From Tigriopus japonicus (lineage: Eukaryota; Arthropoda; Copepoda; Harpacticoida; Harpacticidae): 64,000 nt of DNA. Below, one piece after another: positions 35,501-50,500 of this stretch. Both the position numbers and the translations under genes were made by a program. Under the pieces are notes generated by a model. That model was not told the origin of the DNA. It did not search any database and worked only from the letters and a program-made list of their open reading frames with translations. The stretch covers positions 5,650,933-5,714,932 of the forward strand of contig CM021319.1 in NCBI GenBank assembly GCA_010645155.1, given 5' to 3'. Position 1 is the first letter of the stretch. Every line of letters begins with the position of its first letter.

Positions 35501-38500
35501 TCCAAGTCATCCCCCATTCAATTTCGATGGTAAGGTTCAAATTTGAAAAAAGAGTCATTACTAGGCAAGAGGGCCCTTTAATCTATGTCAACGGGAACGC
35601 CCATTAAATCGGTTATTAGAAATTGTTTTCCTTCATCCAGAAGGAAACCTCTTTCCACAGCCAAGAGGATGATGATGGTAAAGATGATGACGTCGAAAAC
35701 TCGGTTGTCTTGTCTTGAGGCAACGATACAATAATGTTGAACCAATTTATCAATTGGCAAACAGTAATTACGAGACTGGCTGTCTTTATCAGAAGAAAGA
35801 GGAAGAAGAACAAGGCACAGATGGATCATTCTTGCAATAAAAACGAGGGCAGGTACCATAATCCTTCTCCTCCATTCCCAAAGTCGTGATATTTTCTGCT
35901 GACTCAAGTACAAGTCGGGGAAAGTGGATTCATTTCCACTTTTAAGGAGCATGATGTTGATGATGACTCGTGTGTTTGAAGAAGAAAAAGGATTACTGAC
36001 TAGCTAGCAAGCTAGCTATCGTTATTATTACCGTTGTTATTGCAACTTTGTGTACCGTTTTATCGAAGATTTCACATCAATCCCTCTGAGCTATTTGGCG
36101 AGTCATGAGTGATTCATTCATTCGAGGTGTTTGAGAGGTCTCCTTCGCAAAGAACTCGAGGAATATAATAACTCTTCATTAAGGGCTGATTGAGAGGGGC
36201 ATATGCACACAAACACGAGTGCTTAAGTCGTGTGTGTATTCAGCCACCAACCATGATTTAATGCTCGAAGGACCTTTTTCGGGAATGAGCAACTTTGCCA
36301 ACTCAATGTTGCTTGATGATGATCCAATGAAACGAGATAGTCCGCCGATTTACAAAGTTCTCTCTCTCTCTGTCATAAAAATATATATCTCCCCCTCAAT
36401 CAACTAATTGCTTTTTCATGTCCGTCTCTGCTCTTGTGGGCTTGTGCATTCTCAACGGCACACAACGTAGAACACACCGGAGATTGAATTTGATGAGGTG
36501 GAGTTGGAATTTCTCAAGTTTCCAGAGATTGATCATTGGATATTCGTGAATGGTTGTGATAGAAATTCCAATACAAATATAGCACTTGAAACTCACCTTG
36601 GGCTGAATGGTCGTTCCACGCAGAAAGAATCCCGTCAACGTGAACCAGAACGTGCTACACAAACTGAGTCCGTCGCCAAAGCAAGAGGAATCTTGAGTAG
36701 CTCGTCTCTCATAGGGAGATATTCGACCCACCAGAAAGAGCAAAAGTGACGTGACAATAAATGCCACAATGATGCTCAACCACAACGAGAATGGAAATGG
36801 GTCCAAAAACGAGACCAGGATTCGTCGTCGAGTCGAGATTTGGGGCTCTTCATTGGATTGATGAGTTCGGTCAGGTCGCTGGAATGACAAGAGTTGTAGA
36901 AGAATGTTCAATGATGATCGACAACAGCAAAAGAGACGTGTTATTTTACTCAATTATGGAAAGTGGCTCTACTTTCATTTCCAAGGGTGGGTGGAGAAGA
37001 GCAAGGGGGTAACTTTTGTTGGAGGGGATTTGTCAAGACGTTTTACGGTGGCTCCCATTCAGATAAAGATTACTCTTCACTCAGGGTTGGTGCTAATTTC
37101 TTCAAAAGCCACCCTTATATCGCTCCAAGTTAAGGAGAAATGACTCTTTTCGATTTTGGCTTACAGTTCTTTCACCATTTTGAACACACAAAGTGCTTAT
37201 TCTCGAGGAAAAAACGACCGAATCCACAACATTGCGGTCCTAATGAACAAAAGATGAAGGACTCGCGACGTCTAGTCAAACTAGTAGCACATCAGATTTC
37301 TAGCCTGGTTGTGGGTCGTAAAAAAAGTGCTTGTCTGCACACCTGGATCGTTAAACTAGGCCTTTGTGCGAAATACTGCTAGTTGCAAAACGTTCGTAGT
37401 ACAGAAGACACGAGATCGGTTCATATTTATGATATCGCCACCGAATTGCACGGCTCACATGTTCGCAATATGGGCCAAACTTTCTTGGTTATTGAGAAAT
37501 GAGTCTGGTTTCAGTGACATTCAACCACACTAAACTAAACTAAATGTTGCTGGGAATAGTTAAGACAACGTTATAGAACTTGAACTACAGCGAGACATTG
37601 AATGACATGACGAAAAAAGGCAAATTTACCTGAATCATGAGTGTCAAGTGGGAAGTGACAATCGGTGGGGAGAACTCGATTGCTTTGCTGTACTTCCTAT
37701 CTTGTGGTATGGCCGCTAAACCAACATCGGCCTCCTGTAAAACAATTAGATTGCGGGAAATGGCGTCTTGGTCTATCCTCGGGTGTGAAAGGATTTCCCA
37801 CACCCTAATACGGTATGTGGAGCTTTTTAATTGAACGAATGATGAATCATGCCAATGAAAGCCTTCTCCTTTCCCTTAATCTTCTTGGCATTGTTTCTTT
37901 CGACTACTCTTGAAGTGACAATTTCGAAAACAAGTGGGCAATTAGATCAGAGCGTGACGTGCATTTTGTCATAAGATATTTATCTTGTACCGTCCGTACT
38001 TCGAAGACTAAATTCCCATAGAAAACAACTGACCATTTCAGTGCAACGTAACAAGTAAAATTCGGATATAATACAGAAATCGCCTTTTTAATTGGACTGA
38101 TAGTTGCATTTTCAAATTTTAAGAATACAAAATATTTCCCACAACATCAAGAAGAACAGGTTATTAAATTTAAGCCTTACCCGATCGGTCAATTTCTTAA
38201 TCAAACCCGTCCAATTTCCGTTTCGTTTCTGTCCAAGATCCGAGCTAAACCTCAGGGTATAATTGAAGCTGAGATCTTTGGCCATTTGGTTGATCAAGTC
38301 AATCAGCAAACCCTCAAAACCAAGAACGTTACCATTTAAATCACGGCGAACATTCAGCATCGGTAGAGCTGAATCCTGTTACAGACCAAAACATTGTAAA
38401 TTATCATTCTAAATCCTAAAGTTCTCTCATCGAACCTCGTGGGCTTGAATGACGAGGTCCTTCAATTTTTGATTCCGATGCCTCATGGCAACCTGAGGAT

Positions 38501-41500
38501 GACGATTTTGCAGTTTCTCGAGGTCTTGTGGGTTCACCAGAATCTGACTTCCACTCGACTTACTCCAATTCCACTCACCGATCGTAATACGAGCTCCTAC
38601 AAAAGTTGGAAAACCGCTTTCGTCAATCCTACATTTTAGGTGATAGTCTGTTGTGTTTTAGAGCCTGTTTCTTTTTGCCTTGATTTGAATGTCCTTACCC
38701 AAGAAATATAACTTAATGTATAAAGCAGGATGAAAATTATTCATGCTCTCATCCAGACTATCATGCTTTGCTCATCCTCCTTATTCATCCTCCTTCTTTG
38801 CTCTACGTAAGGCGGAGAAAAAGAGACTTCGAAAGAAGACTCTCGCTTTTTTTCTCTCTTCAACTTTCCACAATTTCTCTTATTTGCTTGTGTTAAGGAC
38901 ATTCGGGTTCTCAATGAACCGTTAAGCAGGTTCCAAATACCACATTACAGTATAACTTACCCGAGCTTTCGAGCAAGCGAACCACGTCCATTGAGATATC
39001 CGTTCGAGCTAAGCCTTGTTTTGGACCACTGGGTTTCAGAGTAATGGGCGTTCCGGGGCGGGACGACAAGCCGTCAAAACTGACCTAAAACCAATCTCAG
39101 ATGAGTTCTGCCCGTTCAAAGTCAGCGAAAAAGCAACATTTTTTGATTGAGTACCCGCAGAACGGGAATGGTTGTAAATCAGTGCATTTGGAGAAAGTCG
39201 TTTATGAAATGTACGACTTAAGTATTTTATGAGTGTTAAAAGAATTCTCAACGATTATTGGAATTTGTGATTCGTGATAGAGTTACGAAATATCTTATCA
39301 GGTGGGTTAGTTTTGTGGATACTTTCTGAAGGAAATTGCATTGGCACTCAAGTCGCACTTCACGATTGCATTTTTCAGACAAAGTGCAGAAAGTGTCCAA
39401 TTTCACTGGATTTTTTGAATTATCGAAATGACCCCAAGACAAACAAGACAATGTTTGATAAGGAATGGATTGCAAATTCCTCAATGCAAAACGTCTGCCT
39501 CATCAGAAATTAAAAGTCAAAGAAAGCTCATAAATTCTAATGTGCTTTAACAGTCTGGCAAATCCAAAAAAATCTGTGCTCTCATTCATGAAAATTGCAA
39601 ACTCACCGACTCCAATGCCTCGATGAATTTGGGACCCAACTCATATGGAGCATCTGGATCATCACATTTGACTCTGGGACTGTCGATATCCTTGGCTTGA
39701 CCCACAAATTCCACAGCATGAGCAAACATATGAACAGCATCGTACATGAGCGCAGCTTTGTACGTCTCTAATAAAAGACCGCCCAAATCCTGTAAAAAGA
39801 ACGTTGTACTTTATTGACACACGTCCACTCAGAAAAGGACTCCAAAAGGGGTTGAAATGGAAGTCTGAGAGTTGTTCTTCGAAAAGGAGCTCATTATATG
39901 CTCTTTTTAAAGCAAAGTAATTGTCTCCTTTGAAGCGAGGTTTCAGATAACATATTGGGGAGCGAAATGAGGGGAAGGAAGTTCGGGTTGCTCGCTCATA
40001 AAAAGGGAATCAGGAGAGACGTACACTATTTTACAATAAATCCACTATCGCTCTAAAGATCCACGGATCTTTAGACTATTACATCTCTGATAAACTCGTC
40101 AATTTTTCATCCCCCCCATCAACTTTCGGGACAATCCAAAAAAGTTTACCACATCTGGATCAATCAAATGTGATCGGTAGTGAAAGTAACAAAACATCGC
40201 CAATCCATTTCAGGCATGTTCAAATTGGCGTATTGTTGAGCTTTCGAGCTATTGGTTTCGTTTTAGAGACGCTCAAAATGGAGCGGATAGCACTTTCTTT
40301 GTTCCCAATGGGACCCTTGTTTCATGAGGGTGCAATATGGTTTGGTAATGTTCCCATGTCAGATCCCCTCCTCTTTCTCCCTTCAGATAGTGTGAGTCTT
40401 CCCCAGTTCCTTTCGCTTTTTTGGTCCATTGGAACCGCGCCTTTTTGGGATAACTCATTCACTCACTTTCAGCTAGAGGTTCAAGTGGTAATGGTTGATT
40501 TCAAATCCCACGAACGATTGGCCATGTCAAGAGCCCATAGTGCACCCATTTCATAAATTCCTCACATCCTTTGTTCCCCATGTCAAAGTTGATTCTCATG
40601 TTCTCTTTTTCCCTCCTTTTCCACGTCCCAAAGTTTGTTTCGACGGTCTTGACATCTCTACGAAAGGAAAAGGCTGGTTCAACTGGTTCACTTTCCAACG
40701 AGAAAGGAGAGAAAAGGGCGAAATCCTGGCACACGAATGGCACATTTTATCTGGAATTGGGGAACGAACCGCAATTTTTGCTCAAGAGCCTGAACACAAA
40801 CTTGGCAATCTTGGCTAACTCAAACAGTTCAAGTAGCAATCAAGAGATGAGCCAACGTGGAAATCGAGCGGTCTTGTCTTAATTCAAAGTTCTCTCTTTC
40901 TCTCTCGCTTGTCTTGCTCCAATAAGGAAGAGGATGTCCTTGTTCTGAAAGCACCTCATTTGCAATTCAAATGAAGCAGTCACTTTCAATTGCTCACACG
41001 GTGCTTACAATTTTTTAAACCCGCGTTCAAACCAGATTCCACCTTGATCTGATAAGTATGAGTGAGATCTTCCGGGGCACTTTTTTCAAATACTAGAACA
41101 CGGTACTTACATTCGAAATTTTTCCACTAGCCATGGCTTCACGAAGTCGATTCTGGTCCACAAGAGAGAACCCAAGAAGGTTGGCCCCCGTTTGGGTCAC
41201 GGAATTCAAGTTCACAGACATGAAATCCTACAAAGAAGTGCACATTTGTCAGTTGGTTGGGCTTTATAAACAAGTTATACTGCTTGTTTTTTACCAGATC
41301 TGCCAAGATGAAAGATGAGCTCGTGTGGACAATGCCGGACTTCATGGCCTGAAAACGAGCAAAAACTTCGTGATGAATGGCACACTGAAAGTGTCCAAAA
41401 TGTGATTACTTACCTGATCGAAAAAGGTCTCCAAGAGATTGGAGGTCAAGTCGACCACAAATCGCTCGATGCCTCGTTGTCGCAGTAGGACCAAATCGGG

Positions 41501-44500
41501 GCGGATGTCTTCGCGAACCAATTCCAAGAAATGAACATTCACACCACTTACTTGCAGTTGTTCAATCAGAAGACCGGGATCTAGGGATCCTGGAAACGGT
41601 AGAGAATTGATGAAGACATCAAATAGTTTACGCGAATGGGGCGGTTCAATTCTATTGTGCAAAAACGTGGCCATAACTCAAGTTAGGTCTCCAGCCAAGC
41701 GACATTTATCGCTTGTTGACGAGAACCGAGGTCGGGTCAAACCAACTAAGTAGCCGTTTTCACATGGCTATTGTGGACGAGTTAGAAATGACTGTTTCGA
41801 GGTCTTGATGAGCGTTCTGTTTCATCATGTCCTTAACAAAGCCTGATTTGCGAGTTGATAATGTCAACTACTCAATATTTAGCAAGTCTGGGTGCATATT
41901 TTGCACAGTAGCCTAATTAGCCGATGCGACTTTCCTTGTGTGGCTTTGTCTTCCCAAGAGAAAAATGACATTTGAATGCTATTCCAGACAAAGTTGAGCG
42001 CTGGAAGCTGGCGAAATGCGCATTTTGCAGATGGATGATACAATCACACATTGCACGTGGCAATAATGAAATTATTTTGGCATTCCAGGCAAAGTGACCT
42101 TGACTACTGTAGATTGACTGCTACCCGTTCAGTACCATATAAACGCGCAAAGCAGAAACGCTATGAGGCTACACTAAACGATTGACTTTAAGAGCTTATA
42201 TTCGCTTTGATTTTTGGCAAAGAAATATCACCACGAGAAAATTAAATAAAAATTGATCTGCTATTCGTCATTTAAACAGATGTTTAGTTTGAGAAATGAT
42301 ATCCCTAACATGATAATTCTTGAAGATGAAGTTTGAATCAGAAATGACATTAATTTGGAACGGTGTTTTAAGGCGATCAAAGGTGTCATGATGCTGACAA
42401 GATAAGATGTTGTAGCTGGTATATGAAAATACATTCTGACAACGTATCACTAAAAACTGCAATTTCCCTACCAAAAGAGTTTCATCAGCCTAATTTATTT
42501 CCGGATTCAAGCGTAATAAATTGTTATCATTTTCGTTTCAAAACTTGTTCGTTGTCAGCTTGTCGGTGTTAACCACGGCATAAATGTATACCATGAGATC
42601 TCCTGTGCCTTCTCCAAGTGTATCTAAGAACTGCTTTGGCCTCCACTTGACAATCCGTTCCACCGAGGACATCCCTGGACAATTTCCTCTTGCTGTTGCA
42701 GGGTGGTGTTAATAAGAGATATTTAGCTAGGCCTACCCGGACAGATATTGAGGTCAGGCCATTTGAAACGAGATCCCAGAGGAAATTTCAGGAGGCGACG
42801 ATGATTATTTTTCGCTTGTCTCTTCGTAGTTCTTCAGGTTTATTGCCACGCACGCTTCACTCTGCATTCTTTCGTTTCGTTTCCACTGTCGGAGAAGATC
42901 AAAAATGCTGGGACAAACTTACCGAAACTAGCTCATATAGAACAGACAAATGGATGAGCGGTCCTTGCTTAATGATTGTTTTCCCTTTCGTTTCAGTTCA
43001 AGATCAGATGGGGTCAAGTCTAAGCAGTCGCAAGATGGCAATGAAAATTCAACTCATTATTTATCCCTCCCCCACAATAATGCATTGACTGCATCAAGAC
43101 TCACAAATGATAATGGCTTCTAGACAAAAAAAAGAGTTGGGGCCTTGGGGCCTGCTTCAGAAGGCATTTCTTAGCTGCTCTCACGTCAAATTTGCACAAT
43201 GAGTAGGTGTTTTCGAGTAACGGATCTTTGGCATCTTTATTTTCATCTTTATTTTGATTATGGCAGGTTATTACAATCAGGCCGAAAGCCAAGAGGGAAA
43301 GAAACACCCAAATTTTTGACACTAACCATTACTTCAGAACTGTTTGCTTTGACAAAGCGGGCAAAAATCACCGTGAAGTCCTTGCTCTGAAATGACCTTT
43401 CCCAGGTCTTTGTGAAGGATAAATGTTTCTCATACTTCAAGAACACATGTTGTTGTCTCTCCGTGACAATTGATGTTCTGGAAAATTAGTCCTAACCTGT
43501 TAATAATAATAGGAGTGTCTTCTCTTCCGCGAGACTTGGTTGCTTAACAGAGCTTCAACCGACAAAGACTCGCCCTTTTTTAATCCTACTTTATCTTCAC
43601 TCTGCAATCTCGGCTCAATTTCGATTCTTAATTGAAATCCGCAAAAAGTGAGATGTCAAATATGAGAACAGACCACTGCATTTCCACATCAAATTGTGTT
43701 GTGTGGCTAACTTTTTGTGGCTTAAAATGAGACCCGCTAAGACAATGGAGAAATTATGCCACAATCTCCCCATGACAGCATCACCTTTGATCACACCCGT
43801 GGCTTTAAGATTACGTCTAGATCGTGTAAGAATTTCTATATTCAAATGGTCGTGACACGGTTTCTTTCGGGTACGGGAACAACTCACTCACTCACCTGTT
43901 TTCCGGTGAACAATGAATGCAATGTCCTTCCAGCCTAATGTGACCACAAGTGAATGGACTGCTTGAACCAGATGGGTGGCTTGTGGGCCCATTTGAACCG
44001 TGTATTTCCCGCTGTTATCATCTAATGCAAATGAAGTTCCAGTGGTCAAATAAGGAATGTGAAGTGCCGAACAAACCGAGGCCACACTCGTATCGACCTC
44101 CCGATCTGAACTTCCGAAAACCGCCATCACACTGTAACGGAAGAGAAATAACCGTGAACTGTCCCATTTTAAGTAAACGTCCTTGGTTAAAGGAGGAACT
44201 AATGAATATTTCCAAAGTTATGTTCCACAATCAAATTGAGATCTCTCCTCAACACATCTCCGGCCACATTCCTCTCTCACCTGTATTGGACTTCAGTACA
44301 AATTCTTTGATAGGCGTCATAACGATCAGTCTTGGCGTACTGAAGGTCGGTGTCCACTCGGGTGGTATTTAGCAAAATTGGATTGTCATTGAGAGCTCGG
44401 ACCGTTTGTCGGAAGGACTCGTGCATCCTCGTGTCTCCAGCCAAAAACACACTCCCTGAAAGCGAAGCGAAAGGATGAGAATGAGATATATACCAGATGC

Positions 44501-47500
44501 GTGTGTACCTTTTAAGATTCTTAACTTTACGACGTATCGAGATTGAATATCAAAGCCCCGAAAACAGCCTTCTGCAAAATGTTTAAACAAAAGCATACAC
44601 CCTCCATTTAGTTTGATTACCAATCTTGGGCAAAGTGGATAACTCTCCTCATGCAGACGACATATTGAAGGGGGAAAACTTTCCCTACATTACCTCATTC
44701 AGGGTCTATGGCCTTGAAGATGAGATTGCTGCTCTTTTCAGCCTCGTGTGTAAGGCCAATCTCATGGAATTAGCTCCATGGACGAGTAGAGTGCTTCCAA
44801 CTTTGGGCAAATTTTGCATCGTTGGCCTTGTTTCTGGCGGGCCAACCAATATCCAAGCGTGCTCGAGAACTGGCACGAGTACTTTAAGGCCTGACCTTCG
44901 AGCTGAGAAAGGCTGGAACGAACTAGGAAGCTTTCAAGGTCAGCCAATTCCGCTCAGAGAGAGAAAGAGAAGGCTTCGCTATTCGTACTTTTTATTCATG
45001 TGGATTGTATTCGACAATTCATGTGGTCAGAGCGGGAACTTGAAGTGAGTCTTGAGCTGGATTTAAGTCGTTCTTAATTCTGCTTGAGTCCTTTTGTGTT
45101 TGCAATTTTTTCCGACATTGCGACTGTCAAACGAATTTTCAAGACCTTGAACCGCAATTTGCCAGGCTTTGGTGTACACTGACACCATCACTTTTTTGCC
45201 AGAAATTGAAGCCCAACAATCGGATTGTGCAATGCATAAAAGCCCCTTCTCGGATGAGTAATCCAATAGCTAGTGACCTCACTTGATATAGGATGAAGTA
45301 CAAGGGTTGTCAACCAAGTGGTAAACTTTTACTCTAAACTAAGCAATCCGTCTGATCTCGTCTCCGGTCGAATTTCAAGTTCAATACGATGTGAATGAGA
45401 AGTGATGAGAGCATTCTTCATTCACTTCTTATCCAATTCCATCGTGGAGGTCTTGCTGTGAGAATGAAATTGGAGAATAATAACACCTCTCGTTAACCAG
45501 ACGAAAAAGCACATCCAAATCAGCATGCAAAAAGACACAGGGTAATGTGTTGAAAGAATCATTTCGAGCTCTGGTGGAGCCAACGAAGTCAGTGTGATTA
45601 TCCTAAATCCGGTTTTCAATAGAAATCTTCTTTTAGAACAAACGTAAAGTAATTAGAAATAGTGGTAGGAAACGGATGCGACGATCGAGTCCTAATATAA
45701 GTCAGAACTTTTGAAACGTTATCGCATGCTATTAAGTCATTGTGGAATCAGTCTGATGAAAATGTAAGGTTTGTTCTGGTTGGCAGATTATGCATCAAGA
45801 AATAAATCGTGCTGTACACATCTTTTCTTTTAAGGTTCCACTTTGATTAGATTAGCATTCAGACAGTGGAAAACAAAAAAGCATGTATGTACCTACAGTA
45901 CTACAGAACTAGCGACCAAGTAAAAACTTCTTATTTGCTTGAGAAGTGACCACTTCCAAATTTGGCAATGACACTTGCTCGAAAGAGCTCAGGATGTGTG
46001 GAGCAAAAAAGACACCTCTTAATACATTCAACCTCGTGACTCAAACCAAGACTACTAGAAGGACAACTTAATTTGAATGGACCGTCCAAGTCTAAGATCT
46101 ATCTAAGGGGAGATTGATATGTGGGTGATGCACTCTTTTTAGAGTTGACTTAATCCATGCATGGTCAGCCCAACCAAATGTGTTCTCTATGGAGGGTAAA
46201 TTAATACCCTTTGGGTTGATGTGTCAAGTTGTCTCGAGTGAGTCAGACTTTTGTAGCTCCAGAAGTTGGTTGAACCTTACCTGGATGGCTGTATACTAAA
46301 CGCTAGTGTGCCATAAAATAGACAACCTATCGATTGACGAGAGCCAGATTAGTGTGAGTAATCCGATCAGAAAACTTGGTTACCAGCCTTTTTTAAGAAG
46401 TGTACAACCTATCTATTTTAAGCTTCTTCACGCGCATGCGTAAGAGATTAAGTGCTTAAACCGAAACCCAATAAGCGGCCAAAGAAACGTACCCGATTTG
46501 AAACGTGGGGCTATTGATCGATTCCTAGCTTCAAAAGTGACCCCAAAGCCATGAATCTCTGATTTCTAATCAGTTGCAACAATCGCTTGACAACTTCATC
46601 TCAACAAAAAAAAACATTTGGACGGTCTTGTTTGAATGAAACTTTTATTCCTTCATCCATCCAAGTTGTACCAATGTTCAAAGTGAGTTGGCAAGGTAAA
46701 GAAGCGATGATAAGCTCCGAGATAAACTGAGCTTTAACTGGCAAGATGGATTGAAACTAGTAGAACCTCAAAGTGGTGACCACATGACCTGTCCATTGTG
46801 AAAAGGGTTTTTTGAATAGGGCCAAATTAACATGTGATTCTTTTCCTGTCCAAGTGAGGCTAAAAACAAGTTCTGGATCACGATGATCTGAGGTGCAAAT
46901 TCGAGCACGATTCTGAGCACCCCCAAAAAATGAGTTCGTAGGGTTGGCTGCTGAATTCAATCTGGCTGATCTTTAATCATAGACGGGATATCCATCCCTC
47001 ATCTCCCCCAAAACTCGGGCAAGTGGCTCATCATCATCATTCTCAAATTCAATCCGTGCACTTGGAAATTTAACCTCTCGTCTGCTCAGACAACGATTGG
47101 AATTGACCTCTTCCATGTTCAACCACAAAACACTCTCTCTTTCTAATGGCGTGAAAATTGCACATCGTTTGTCATAAAACCTGCCCAGAACGATGATAAA
47201 AAGACAACAGAGACGAAAACTCGTCCCCCCACTTGACTTTTACCACAAAGCCAAGGTGAATAGATTCCTGCATCATAGAACTGAGTTGGGTTCGGGTGAC
47301 AATTCTATGAGTGGTGGAATATCCAATTTCTACCAATATTTGCTCCAGTACCGTCTAGCTTTTGGTGATTGCGCATTGATCCATGGGTTCACCCGCTGAG
47401 CTCGCCCAGAACTAACAAAGCACCAACCCAAATTGCTCGTTCCAGTCCCATGTTACGTCAATATTGCCATGTAAACATGTCACGATTGACTCAATGTAGA

Positions 47501-50500
47501 CTTGAAATCCATGGCTACTTGTGCGTCAATCAGCCAAAAACCCACGAGAGCAGGTGCTCATCTCAGAATTGCCATATCTTACGCTTCCAACGAGCAATCT
47601 GCAATCGAGACGTCAAAAATAACCTGAGGATTTGGTTCCCATTCAAAGCGGGGACAGATGTTGGTGTGTTTCAGACAGCTTTGGCTCAAAGGTTGTAAAG
47701 TGTTTGATAGAGGGGTCTTGAACCTTCAATTTCGATTAATCTACCGTAGTCGAAATTGAGGGACATATGGGGGATGGTCAGCAATTTGAATAGAATCAAA
47801 AGGGATGGATGGGGTAGTGCTAATTGATCATTCTTACGCCCATCTCTCAATTCAACCCTTTCACCGTGCCTAACCATCCCACAATAAGTATGTCATCGGA
47901 TAATCACCACGACCCTTTTAGGGATGATGCGACGTCCACAAGTTTGAGCTGTGCATCCAATCAATATGTGACGGTGCTTTGTACGACCCACAATTGACAA
48001 ATTGACAACAGGGTGGCAATGGGGAGAGCCGAATTGAAGGGGTGTTCATGCGATCAAATGAACTGCTCAAGACAATTCGTTCATTGTAATTGTAAATCAC
48101 CGCGTTTCAGCGGGACGTATGAGCTAAGGCCAAGATTTATCGAATTCGTTCTCCCAGGAGAATTATGTCATGAGGTTCGATCGGAGGCGTATTATTTTCC
48201 AAACAGCGAGGAGGCCGCCGTTTTGTCCGCTGTGCTGATTTATTTTCAATTTTCATTCCCATTCCTCACACCACCACTTGATCAACACTCGAACCTCAAC
48301 TACCATCGTATATATACAGACCTAGTGCTTAAACCATGAGGAAGAGCAACCCCCACAAAAGACTAAATGGATGAGCTTTAACAACATGGTGAGTAGTTTA
48401 TAAGCGAGATAACCGAGAATGGCAATGTACGTGTACGTGTTCGTTGCTTTCAGGTAGACAGAGGGGGTGGTTCAACATTTATCTGGGAAGCAAACCATCG
48501 TGGGTTTTCAAATTGGGATGACATGCTATTACAAACACTGGTAGTATTTCGTAAGATAACATGCTTGAGCAAATCCATCAAGCTTTGATGCTCATTCACC
48601 ATTTAGCCGAAGCTTTTAATTTTTCAGGCAAGTCTGCCGTAGAGATGGTCTATTGACATTGGGTGTTGTCTTTGTTTTATATGTGCCTCGAGATTGCAGG
48701 AAATTTGAGATCCTCTTTTCGTGGCATGACTCTTGGAAATGGTTAATTCTGAAGCGGTCACTCCACTATTTGTGCTTCCACTCCACCTATGACTCATTTC
48801 CCATAGAAAAGAATCAGGCCCTACGTGAAACATGGTTCTTTAGTTCAAATCTCTGTCAGAATCATACTTTTGCCATGACCAACAAACATTTGTTTTGTTC
48901 TTGTCTCGTTGAAAGCCGATCGGACTAAGAACACGGAAGGCAAAGATCCATCATTCTCATGGGGTGTATGATTACTGATCTGGATGTTGATCTCATTTGC
49001 ATGATAGTGATGAGGAGAAGAAGGAGGAAGAAGGAAAGAAGAGGGTATGAAGATCATGATGATGATGTGCAAGTACTACATAGTACATACACGACATGTT
49101 CATGAACAAACAAGTTCGAGCCTAAGAAAGTGTGACCCTCATCTGAGGTGACCCTGATGAAAGGACAAATATTGACCTCTCCCATTACATGGGTAAACTA
49201 TCAATAAAACCCCTCGGAAGCATTCATCTATGGCTCATTAATATCTGCGCCCGAAAGTGTAATAAATAATGACATAATTCAAAGAAGCCGAGTTGGCCTC
49301 TTTTTCACAGGTGTTATTTTTGTCCATGTTTTTTGCCCACTAAACGGAGTGATCCAGGTAAGAGATATTCTTAGGTGTTATTTCCAAATTGACAATGGTG
49401 CTTTAGAGTGAAGTAAAGACATGAAGAGATGATTAGAGTTACCAATGGATTAAAGATTCATTCGTACCAAGGTTGCATCGATTGGTCCCGTAACCATTTG
49501 ATAGATATGGACACCTTCTATTTTGTTTTAGGCGCATTGTCCTTTAAGAGGGAATACTTGTGAGATTGCAATGTCATTCAGACTCTTTCGAGATATTTCA
49601 AACTCATGAAAGGTCCACAAACCTTTTTCTTTTATTTGTAATGTTCAGACGGATGCAATATGATACTTTAATTTTTATCCGATTAATTTTGAAATCTGAG
49701 TGCCCGGAGAATTTGAATTGTTCGCTTACCAAACTAAATTTGGGCGGCGAGAATAGCGTGACAATGAGTGGGTTGATAGTGCAAATTCAGGAAACCAGAC
49801 ATACATGAGCACACCAAAGAATCCATGACTCGACTCACAACTTACATCCATTCGTATGATCTCATGGTTTGTCAGTCAAAAGACGAGTCTTCTACTCATA
49901 ATGAAAATGCAAAACAGATTTCGTATTTTATTCAGCACATTAATATGCATCTTGGAGCCAATGGCCGTTTTTTACAAGTTGATTTCAAAGGATGCCAAAT
50001 CTTTAAGATGGTCACTTGTTGCAGCCCAAGTCTGCAGTGCTCCAATGGCATAGCGCCTGTTTCGAGTGAATTCCTTGTGACGAAAGAAAAATTGCTTTCG
50101 CTTCAAGAGCAATCTTGGCCATTGAAACCCGCGACAGAGTCCTTCGGAGGGGGTCTGACCGACCCCATTCAAATCTAAGTAAGCTCACAGGTCTGGGTCT
50201 CTAGTTGCATATGAACTCCCACAAACTTGCCTCTTATGTGTAACAAGGTTAATTTACCTGCAACAATACCCGAGCTCAAAAGTAGACAAGAAGAATCCCT
50301 TTGAACTAAGCGTACTCGCAGTTTTGGTGCGCATCTTCCAAATTCGAAGGGCTCCATTAGGACGCGAGGAAAACTCAAAATACTCTCATTACTGTTTCCT
50401 TCAACCTTATTTGGTCATTTACAGACATCAGCCAAATTTTCTTGACTCGAAATTCTCCTGAGCAGTACTTACTAGTGTCTAGAATGATTTTGATAGAACC

